Of a stretch of DNA of 64,000 nt, positions 13,036-23,100 are shown in pieces; the first letter of the stretch is position 1; each line of letters begins with the position of its first letter. The position numbers were made by a program, and so were the translations under genes. A model generated the notes under the pieces. It made no database searches. It saw nothing but the letters and a program-made list of their open reading frames with translations, and was not told the DNA's origin. Origin of the DNA: Microplitis mediator (taxonomy: Eukaryota; Arthropoda; Insecta; Hymenoptera; Braconidae); contig NC_079977.1 in assembly GCF_029852145.1 (NCBI RefSeq), positions 2,108,001 to 2,172,000 on the forward strand. Direction: 5' to 3'.

Positions 13036-13850
13036 TAGGGTGACCGGGACATGACGGCCCCCTTAAGCCGGTAATTATTTTTCATGGCTTTTAATCTATA
13101 GGTCAACTTAATTTAGTCGTTTCTTAAGCAAATCTATTAAGGTTTTACCAAAACTTGAAAAAAAAAAATTTTTTCTGGGGCACGACGGGACCCCTATAAA
13201 AAAAGCTTAAGAAAAAATTTATTTTCAATGAAAAAAAAAGATTTCAAACTCAAATAGACTATTTCCGTACCTTTAGAATCCAAAGGACTTCAAATTTATT
13301 AGAAAAAAATTTATTGAGCTGATATAACCACACAGAAAAAAAAGTTATCTTGAGTCAAGAAAATATTTTTGAAGACAAACGTTTTCGGAAAACCAAGTCA
13401 AGATTTTTTTGAGCCAAGAGAATTTGTCTTGGTTAAAAAAAAATCGTCTTGGTCGGAGAAAATTTCTACTTTATTTGAAAAAATTTAGGCCAAAAAAATT
13501 TTCATGAATCAAAAATTAAAAAAAAAAAAAAAAAAAAAAAAATTACCTTCAGTCGAGAATTTTTTTTTCTGGGCAGTTTAATTGAAATTTTTATTTTTTA
13601 TTTTAACCACAATATAATCGATTGACCTAAAAGATCTTTAATCAATAAATTTTTCAAATTCATTTCAGTTTGGAAAAAAAAAAAAATTCCTGTAGCAAAT
13701 TTTTTTGGGTGGTCCAATTTGCCCCAGATATCGCAGATCAGCTTAAAATATTTTTAAAACATCAGAGGTATCATGATTTGACCAAAAATGTAAAAAAAAA
13801 ATTTTTGAAAAATTTTTGAGGGGGGCACGGTGGCCCCTCGGTCTCCCCTA
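13036..13850. mobile_element. TAGGG-ended foldback element (old copy)
   Basis: The left end TAGGGTGACCGGGACATGA and the right end CGGTCTCCCCTA are imperfect inverted copies, bounded by TA. Inner GGGGCACGACGG, GATTTGACC and TTTGCCCCAG words show it belongs to the family at 17245, 57631, 23022 and 59455. It is interrupted by a second element at 13331-13576. Confidence 0.7.
13331..13576. mobile_element. CACNG-ended palindromic element nested in a foldback
   Basis: Starts CACAGAAAAAAAAG and ends TTTTTTTTTCTGGGCAG. The interior is made of short words from a CTTGAGTCAAG/TTGTCTTGG theme, plus an A run at about 13517-13541. Fits the CACNG...CNGTG group described in the findings, though the right end is degraded. 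Confidence 0.55.
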
Positions 13851-14301
13851 TTAGAGTTACATTCAAAGAGTTAAATATCATATTTTGTAAAAAAAAATCG
13901 CGAATAAAAGTAATTTTTCATTTTTAATTAATTTCGGCACTGAGAGTTGAAATTGAAAAAAAATTCACCGCAAGTACGAAGCAAACGGAGTTTTTATTAG
14001 CAGAGGGAATATGAACTGTTTAAGTATCAGAGCGCAAGTGCACAGAGAATAAAAAAAATTTTTATCCAATTTTTTTGCACCGCATCGACTAAAAAAATAT
14101 GAATATTCCAGCTATGGCGGCTTTTTATGAAATTTTCAAAAATAAAAAGAATTGCTATGACTATTTTTGTACACTTTCGACAGAAATCGATTTTAAATAA
14201 TTTATTGATCCATAAAAATTACATTTAAATAATTTAATTTAAGTAGACATGACTTCAAGTGCGATAATTTTTTATTTCATCAATGAAATTTTGGAAACCG
14301 A

Positions 14302-16683
14302 TTATTGTTCGCAATGCAAATTTTCGGATACTGTCCACTCTGCCCCAATGGAGAAGGTCTCATCATCTTCGGGGGTTTGGACACGGATGTCCATCTTGTA
14401 TTCGCCACATTTGAGAGGCTTGTCAAATATTAATGTTATGGGAAATTTTTTTTTTACCATAACGGAAGTTCCCTACAATGAGATAAAAAAATTAAAAAAA
14501 CAAATGTTTATAACAATGATTAAGTAACTGACTTTTTTCATTGGACATCCCTGTCCATTTAGCACCACATTGTTAAGAATTTGCCACATGTTATCTTCGA
14601 TGGAATTCAATGCAAAAGGCCCGCAAAAATTTTCTTTGGCATCCGGACCAATTTTATGGATTTCCTCACCGTCGACTGACACACTCCCAGATTCCTAGTT
14701 CAATTGATACTTACATATATATAGAGTTTATTAAGATAAGTGATTTCAGTTATCATAATTTTCTTACGATGTTCAATGGTTTTGTCCTAGTGATTGATTT
14801 TTTGTAACTTATTTTCGTTTGATCGTTATCTAAGTCGTCAATTTTGACGTATGAATTACTTTTCCCGCTGAAATCGGTGACTTCGATATTTAACATGTAA
14901 ATTATTCGAGGATCTAATTCTATTTGCTCTCCACTTTCATCTTCGCACTCTAATCCGTCGATCTAATATCAAAATTAGGTACATTAGTACTTCTGTGTAA
15001 TCATGCGCATGCGCACTGGCAGTGTTTTTTTTATTAGGTATAAAAACTACCATTTGCATGAGCATGCGTATTATTGTAAAAAAAAGCATTGACTGTAATT
15101 TTTTTATGTACGGGCAATCTGACAAATTATTCAAAAAATTGCCTTTACATGAATGGTCATGCAAAATCATGCGTACATGACCTTTCATTTCCTTTCATAC
15201 ATGCAATGCATGATGAGGCATGCCTCTACATGAACTATGCAAGATTAGACATAAATTTATATGAATTATGCATGTTCGTGCAAAATCAGGCATGTATCAC
15301 GCATGGTCATGCAAACTCAGACATGAATCATACATGGTCATGGAAAAACAGACATGAATTTTCATGAATCATGCATGGTCGTGCAAAATCAGGCATGGTC
15401 ATGCAAACTCAGACATGAATCATACGTGGTCATGCAAAAACAGACATTAATGTATATGAATCACACACGGTCATGCAAAATCAGACATGAATTTACATGA
15501 ATCGTGCAAAACAGACATGAATGTATCTAAATCATGCATGGTCATGCAAAAACAGACATTAATGTATATGAATCACACATGGTCATGCAAAATCAGACAT
15601 GAATTTACATGAATCATGCAAAACAGGCACGAATTTACATGAATCATGCAAAACAGACATGAATGTATCTAAATCATGCATGATCATGCAAAAACAGACA
15701 TGAATGTATCTAAATCATGCATGGTCATGCAAAATCAGGCATGTATCATGCATGGTCATGCAAAAACAGACATTAACGTATATGAATCACACATGGTCAT
15801 GCAAAATCAGACATGAATTTACATGAATCATGCAAAACAGGCACGAATTTACATGAATCATGCAAAACAGACATGAATGTATCTAAATCATGCATGATCA
15901 TGCAAAAACAGACATGAATGTATCTAAATCATGCATGGTCATGCAAAATCAGGCATGTGTCATGCATGGTCATGCAAAAACAGACATTAACGTATATGAA
16001 TCACACATAGTCATGCAAAATCAGACATGAATTTACATGAATCATGCATGGTCATGCAAAATCAGGCATGTATCACGCATGGTCATGCATAACCAGGCAT
16101 GAATCATGCATGGCCATGCAAAATCATAAGTAGTCATGTATGACTTTTCATGCATAGCATTCATGATCAGGCATGTCTACACGGATCATGTATGGCCATG
16201 CATGATCATGTATGTTTATTTTCCCGGGTAGTAACTAATTAAGTTTAAAATTAATATTGTACACGTCGCAATTTTTTTCTGGATTAGTTAAAAAAAAATA
16301 CCACTTACTGTTACAGAACCAGTAGGTATTATCAAATCATCATCACTAGAAATATAAGGAATTGCGTCATCGTCAGTAAAACCTTGAACATCACCTAAAT
16401 ACGGAATATCTGGTGGTCCGATAGCTAAATTACCAAAAATTGGAACTTTACGTAAACATTCACAAGTCGGGTAGTCAGTATCCTGCGGCCCGTCGATGCA
16501 CAAAACTCCCATTTTTCCTTGAATGTCAGTATCAGTCTGTATTCCTATCCCCGTCGACGTGACACTCTAGTAAATAAAACTTGTACATCTTAATAAATTA
16601 TTTTTATTCACCTCATATAATTTTTAAAATTTACTTACACCTAATCCAAGTGATAAAACAATTTTTATGAGTAAATATTTCAT
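14302..16683 (-). CDS. Secreted eight-cysteine protein, paralog A
   Basis: Model of five exons, all phase 0: 16639-16683, 16309-16566, 14768-14962, 14533-14694, 14302-14472 (276 aa). Exon 1 is a signal peptide (MKYLLIKIVLSLGLG). Exon 2 carries the LCIDG and TCEC cysteines plus an acidic stretch. Exon 3 has LEC and TKI. Exon 4 has FCGP and GQGCP. Exon 5 has FDKPLKCGEY and ends HCEQ-stop. All eight cysteines align with paralogs B and C. I do not recognise the protein. The order KC, then C..GCP, then P..CG.Y over the last three exons recalls GM2-activator/ML lipid-binding domains; this is inference only. Intron 2 (1346 bp) is filled by a CATG array; the other introns are 60-73 bp. Donors are GTAAGT, GTAAGT, GTAAGA and GTCAGT. 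Likely secreted or venom-type, but unproven. Confidence 0.8.
15101..16231. repeat. CATGCATGATCATG palindromic array in intron 2 of paralog A
   Basis: More than 1.1 kb of ATGCATGGTCATGCAAAA, CAGACATGAAT and TATCTAAATCATGC words. A block of about 220 bp near 15540-15760 repeats at 15760-15980. The left edge reads GTACGGGCAATC and the right edge TTTTCCCGGGTAG, resembling degenerate inverted ends. CATG, GCATGC and TGATCA are all self-complementary, so the array can fold on itself almost anywhere. The frame at 15089-15367 is the array read through. Confidence 0.8.
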
Positions 16684-16952
16684 TTTTTCAAATAATACAA
16701 GCAATAACGTTAAAAAAAATTAACAATGCTATATCGGTTTGGACACTAGCCAACATACGTCAGTATTTCTAGATAATTATTATACTATCAATTTTTCAGA
16801 GCAATTATTTTTATCATTAGTTCGCTATTGTCAAGGTGAGGTAGCTTTTATACGTAATTTTTCTCTAATTATTTTTATCTATTGTTGAATTTTTTTAAAT
16901 CCACTAACGGTAAGTTATTTTTACAATAAAAAAATATTATTATTTATGAGAA

Positions 16953-17035
16953 AACAGCGTGCGGGCTGGGAATGAAATTAGAAAACTTTTAACCAGAGGA
17001 ACTGGGTTCGAGCCCATTAATGAGCAGGAGATAAT
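16953..17035 (+). other. Degenerate tRNA-like segment
   Basis: GTGCGGGCTGGGAATG is followed by AACTGGGTTCGAGCCCATT, a perfect B-box/T-arm with a CTGGG/CCCAT stem. The D and anticodon arms are not convincing. Probably a relic of a tRNA-derived SINE head. No gene is seen in the surrounding 16.7-17.2 kb. Confidence 0.3.
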
Positions 17036-17244
17036 ATATGAGTATAGAACACCGACTTTATCGATTGATCACTTCTGTCATCGATTGTGCTCTTCTGTGA
17101 ACCGATACTCAGTCTTCACTTCGGAAAAATATAAGAAATTTACAACAATAAAGGAAATTTATTAATGAGAGAGAAAAAAATTTGTAACAGTTATTTCTTC
17201 CTTGAATTTATGCCGTCAAATATTCAACGTAGTAATTAGTTATG

Positions 17245-17991
17245 TAGGGGAGGGTGGGGCAGAGCGGCCCCCCTAAGCCAATTATTACTTTTTGTGGCTT
17301 TCAATCATAATTTCCCTTTACTTTTGTCCTATTTCGAACAAATTTATGGACATTTTGCCAAAATTCTGAAAAAAAAATTTTTTTTTTGTGGGGCAGAGCG
17401 ACCCCCTCCAAAAAGTGATAAAAAAATTTTTTTTTTCGTTTTTTTTTTTTTTAAATTGTTTTCATCATTAAGAATGTATTTCTTTCTCTTGACAACTATT
17501 TTTGGTTTTATATTACTCGAAAAAAATTTTTTAAGGTGTAATAAATCGTTCACTCTCGATTACCTTAATTACTAATTATTATTTAATAAAAAAAAAAACA
17601 ATTCTATAGTTTTACTTTATTTCAAAAATTTATCAACTAAAAAAAAAATTTAATTTTTATAAATTTTTAGCGACCAAATTTGCATCTTACATAGAGAAAC
17701 GGCCGAAAAATATGAAAAAATAATTTTTTCGGAAGTTTCGGCTGGTCCATTTTGCCCCAGGTGTTATGCGTAGGGCTAGAAATGTGGAATTATAATAATT
17801 TTTTTTTAATTTGACGATAAAAATATGAAAAAATCACTTTTTCAAAATTTTGGGCTTGTCCATTTTGCCCCAAATGTCATACGTGGGGTAAAAATGCGCA
17901 AACATATCGGATTTATAGTAATTAGTCGAAAAAAAAAAATTTATTTTTTGATCAAAATTTCAGGGGGGCCGTTCTGCCCCACCCTCGCCTA
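17245..17991. mobile_element. TAGGGGA foldback element
   Basis: The left end TAGGGGAGGGTGGGGCAGAG and the right end CTGCCCCACCCTCGCCTA are inverted copies with TA at both edges. Interior words TTTTGCCCCAGGTG and TTTTGCCCCAAATG repeat. Two overlapping frames here (17294-17575 plus, 17344-17553 minus) are element sequence. An almost identical copy in inverse orientation is at 57631-58381, which suggests recent activity. Confidence 0.85.
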
Positions 17992-18707
17992 TATATATTT
18001 TTTCTCAATAATTATACATATATATATTATTATTGAACCCTACGTCATTCATTATAAATTGAAAATGTGATTTTCTATATAAATAAATAATTCAAAAATA
18101 TTTTTCATTCTTTTCTATTTTCATTTTGACAAATTTTTAATATGTATATTTTTTTAATATGTACATATATATTGAATACTCATTCATTTACATATTTAAT
18201 ATATGCCATATCAATGTAACTCTTCACAAAAGTAAGTAATACCTGGTAATGTATTCCATTTTATTTTACGGAACCATACGTATGAAAATTTGTGAAAATC
18301 AACTGAAAAGTCCATTAAATATTCATTACATTTAAGTGGTTTTTTTTCAACAACATCCAGTATATATTTATTTATCATGGAACTCGGAATAGAGATCTAT
18401 AACTGCTGCATTCGTAAATAAATATAAATAATTATTATAAAAGTATAGATGTAAAGAATTACCGCTTTTAATTATTTCGATTCACTGATGAATTGCAGGA
18501 ATATATTTTTTTCTGAAAGGAATCGAAATGGAATAAAAATATATAAGAGGGTGAAGCTTTAATGAACTCATTCACTTCGACTTAATTTTTATTTACTTCT
18601 TTGGGGTTATACCTTTTCAATTGATGATACTTATTCCTATGAATGCCTTCGAATAAGTAAATTTAAAATTTACTGAATAAGTAACGGCAATAATAATAAC
18701 AATAATA

Positions 18708-18767
<60 letters not shown>

Positions 18768-18893
18768 TAGATGATGAGAATTAAATAGAGGACAGCCGTA
18801 AAAAAACCGGGCTCTTCAATATCTATTTAAAATTTCCACTCGAAGTCGGGGATTAATTTATAATTATTCAATAATTAACCAGCAAAAATATAT
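17992..18893. other. Intergenic with AAT microsatellite
   Basis: No gene seen. A trinucleotide repeat (AAT)n of about 80 bp covers 18688-18766, with a few interruptions on its left side. The rest is ordinary AT-rich sequence. Confidence 0.6.
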
Positions 18894-19534
18894 TAGGCTG
18901 GTGGTTAAAAATTTAATTTTCTCAGGCGCCCTATAAAAAGCTTCTTTTTAGTGAAAAAATACCTGGGGAATTTGGTTTTATCGTTTTGAGTAAAAAAAAC
19001 ACGTGCCGCAGGACGATCAAAGTTCACTTTTCGATACAATCGCGTTTTTTCGAAATATCTCATAAAATATGCAGATTAAAGGAAAAAATCATAGGAACAA
19101 TTTTGTAGGAAATTAAATTTTTGACAAAAAAGGCTAAGTTCATTTTTTTTATAAAACGTGTATTTATGAAGATATTTTAAAAAAACGTTTATTAGATCTT
19201 ATGAATTGGGCGTTTCAAGGATAACGAATGATCTAAAAATTGTTTTTTTTAAATAACTTCATAAATACACATTTTATAAAAAAAATGAACATGACCTTTT
19301 TTGTCAAGAATTTAATTTCCTACAAAATTGTTCCTATGATTTTTTCCTTTAATTTGCATATTTCATGAGATATTTCGAAAAAACGCGATTGTATCGAAAA
19401 GTGAACTTTGATCGTCCTGCGGCACGTGTTCTTTTTACTTAAAAAGTAAAAACCAAATTCCCCAGGTATTTTTTCACTAAAAAGAAGCTTTTTATGAGGC
19501 GCCTGAGAAAATTTAGTTTTTAACGACCGACCTA
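18894..19534. mobile_element. 641 bp foldback element with 8 bp target duplication
   Basis: The left end TAGGCTGGTGGTTAAAA and the right end, in complement TAGGTCGGTCGTTAAAA, are inverted. Both flanks are AAATATAT (18886-18893 and 19535-19542). The arms stay complementary (CTTTTTAGTGAAAAAATACC and its complement; CACGTGCCGCAGGACGATCA and its complement) to a centre near 19230. An 8 bp duplication and TAGG end suggest a hAT-type non-autonomous element. Its right half is repeated at 26440-26876, where the duplication junction cuts it. Confidence 0.85.
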
Positions 19535-20170
19535 AAATATATAAATATATAAAAAGTAAGTGCGAGTATTAATTATCTATAGTTACATTCTCTGATAGAA
19601 TAGACAGACACCTTTGACACTTTGCCGATTTATCAAGCACACGACCGCGTGTTAATTAAACTCTGGCATATGAAATGTAGTTGTGAGAAATCTTTCGTAT
19701 ACGTGGAGTTCTTTACTACTGAAGCATATATATATTTGTCTCGACATCAGCGATGAATTTATCAATAGATGTACAGACAGAGTAATCCTCCAGTATCATG
19801 GAACATATTTAGAAAGGTTGGGATTTTATGTCCAAACTTTTCTGACAAAAATTCTAAATGCAGAATTAAGAACGAGGTTCAATAATTACTCATTAATTTA
19901 TACTGTAAGAAAATGGTGTGTCCGCTGAAAAAATGAATCAGACGCTCACGAAGATATTGTCAGACGATTTTTTTTATTAATTTTTATTACACTCAAGAAT
20001 GTACTGTAGGGCGAATTAAAAAATTTTTATCTTGTTTTTGACTGTTTTTTAATTTTTAAATTCATGTGATCGTTCAAATTGTGGATCTCTATGCTGCGAC
20101 TAACCAATCAGGTTCTAACAAGAAGCTTCACATTGTTCTCATTATTTTTATATTTTTGATATTCATATGA

Positions 20171-23100
20171 CTAAACACAATTACTGCCAGGATATAAATT
20201 CCACCAAATGTAACCATACCAGTATAAATAAGATTCACCCGTATTTATTCTGAAGTATAGCTGATAATCACCACACTGCAGTGGCTCATCGAACGTTACT
20301 GCCAGTGGTACATTAATGGTGGGTTCAAATTCATGATCCTTTGAAAAGTAATTTCGTAAATTAATAAAAAATAATTTTCTGTAACGATGGATGGCATTGT
20401 GAGTACAGTGGAATAGAAAATTTTTGGATTGAATTTAAACTTTTTCTAGTGTAAAGGTTTCATGCACGGAGAGAAATGTCGAGTAAATATGCCTATGCAG
20501 AGTGATGATAACATTACTCTATAGTTTGTACAGGCAGTCACATAAGAGCTGCGTGACACAAATTATAGAGTAATGTAATTATTACTATGCTGCATAGGCA
20601 TATTTACTTGACATTTCTTTCCGTGTGAAGAGAATTATGGTTACCGTTTGTAGTACGTTTATTAAAGACCAACTCATAATGTTATGGTACACGGAAAAAA
20701 AATAGGCAGTGCAACAGCATGCAGTCTTGTCGGAGCAAAAGGATTTTTCCTGTTGCCTCTACAGGAATACATCCTGTTGCAGCACCTAATTTTTTTTCAT
20801 GCATAATTTTGCAGTAAAGACTTCGAAATCGTATAGGAATGAAATCCACATGGAGAAAAATAACAAGGTTTTGCAACATGAATCAGTCTAGGTGGGGCAA
20901 CATAATTTTTCATGATTCGGTAACATCACGGTGAAAAATTTCCACTAAATTTTACTATGGGTGCATCGTAACGCTGGACTATAAGAAACTGGTACAAAAT
21001 TTACAAGTGGCCCATAGTAAACGTATGCGCATAGGCCACAATCGTGTAATCTGCGCCTACGTTTACTATGGAACACTTGTAAATTTTGTACCAGTTTTCT
21101 TATAGTCCAGCGTTACGATGCGCCCATAGTAAAATTTAGTGGAAATTTTTCACCGTGATGACATTCATGTTGCACCAACATGAAACAATCATGTAATGTT
21201 ACTACAACATGAGATCTTCATGTTACCGCGACATGATTTTTCATGGTGACCCATTTGGTTATGGTTCACATACATAGGAATGGTTTCCACAAACAGTATG
21301 GGTGCGATTTCTGTAATCGATGTTTCAGAAAAAAAAACCTGTTACTGTACAATATGGAAACCATTCTCACAATATACTGTAATTTTTACTGTAATTTTCT
21401 CTCCGCAATTATAAGTATCAATAAATATTTCGCGTGCTTAAAGGTAAAAGGGCTTATAACAATTTATGCGCCCTTTTACCTTTGTAAAGGTAAAAGGGCG
21501 CATACTTTTTTTTTTTATTGCCAATCGAGTAGTAGACACATTCTACGCTTAAAATTGAAAAAAAAAAATTGAAAGGTAAAAGGGCGTATGTCTTTAATTA
21601 TACGCCCTTTTACTTTTAAGAATTCGAAATTTTGGTGATCTAAAGGTAAAAGGGCGTATCCTGTTTTTTCGATTTAGTATCAGTTATAGGTCAGAGTAAG
21701 ACAAAAAATGCCACTCCAATCAAAATTACCACTCCACAATTTAATTTATAAGAACAAATATTTATTCAAGTGAAAAAACGAATGAAAAATGAAGAAAAAA
21801 TAAATTCATCAGGGTATTGGTCCTATGCCATCGCCATCGTCAGAATCATCTGTACCTAAGATTATAAAAAAAAAAGATTTTTTATTTTTTTTTTAGAACA
21901 TAACTTGATAATAATAAAAAAATTTATAAACTATTATCATCGCTGAAAATTGGACTTTGATAATACCGATGAAAAAAAAAAAAAAAAAAAAAACAGAAAA
22001 TAGAAATGAAACCTTGATTGAAAAATGAAGAAATGCACCTTTGAAAAATTAAAAAATCTAAAAGTACATTTTATTAATTTGGTTGAATCAATTTTCACTG
22101 CACTCATAGAATTTAAAATTTTTTAAATGCATTTTTTTCATTCTCGAATTATACATATTTTTTACATCAATTGTTGAATTAAAAAAAATATAACAAACTT
22201 AAGATTCGATCAAAATTAAATAAAGAAATTTGGTTTTTTACTTAAATAAATATTTGTTCAGATAAATTAATTAATGGAGTGATAATTTTTATTACCCTTG
22301 CAATTTTTTCTCTTACTCTGACCTATAATTGATAACAACCGGAAAAACAGGATACGCCCTTATGACTTTAAAAAAATTTTTTCTTAAAACCAAAAGGGCG
22401 TATAATAAAAAAAATTTTTTTTTTGTTTTTTCCATAGATTTTAATGTTTCCTACATTTTTACATTGATTGGATCGAAAAAATTTTTTTTTATACGCCCTT
22501 TTGGTTCTAGTAACGCGTTATTTAACATTTGGTATAAAAAATACGATTTTTTTTTATGCGCCCTTTTACCTTTAAGTAGTACTTTTCTTAAAGGTGAAAG
22601 GGCGTATGTCTTGAGATACGCCCTTTCACCTTTAGGATACCAACTTTTTTTTTTTCACAGATTTTTACGTTTCAGACAATTTCAAACCGAATGGCAAAAA
22701 AAAATTTTTTTATACGCCCTTTTACCACAAATCCCTATTAACCCTTAGCTATAAGCCCTTTTACCTTTAAGCACGCGATTTTTCTAACCTTCGGAAAATT
22801 ACAACCGTTGCCATGTAAATAAGTAAAATTAAATATGCTCCAAAGCGATTCTTCTACGGAACCTTTTTTCAATGACTCACCACACATTGTACCGAGATCT
22901 TTGTCGAATTCATACAATACGGTATTATTTACTTCTAATTTCAATTTGTTCTGTAAAAAAATACGAGAATTAATTTACTTTATTTAACGAGATATGCACA
23001 AAATATACACATATATTTGTATAGGGGAGCCTGGGGCACGAGGGCCCCCTCCTCCCAAAATTAGGTAAAAAATTTTTTTTTTACTTTTCGTCAAATAATG

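Noticed and set aside
15089..15367. 92-codon frame rich in His, Met and Cys
   Set aside because: It is the CATG palindromic array read through.
17294..17575. Overlapping frames on both strands
   Set aside because: Contained in a TAGGGGA foldback element; the phenylalanine-rich frame mirrors T runs.
19683..19928. 81-codon frame MRNLSYTWSS, repeated at 27027-27272
   Set aside because: Present in both duplication copies with only a few changes, but lies 3' of genes B and C. No splice sites, signal peptide or family likeness; probably non-coding flank. Worth a transcript check only.
22329..22748. 139-codon frame in the ATTT-flanked element as a transposase
   Set aside because: Composed of GGGCGTAT palindromes and T runs; no catalytic motif.
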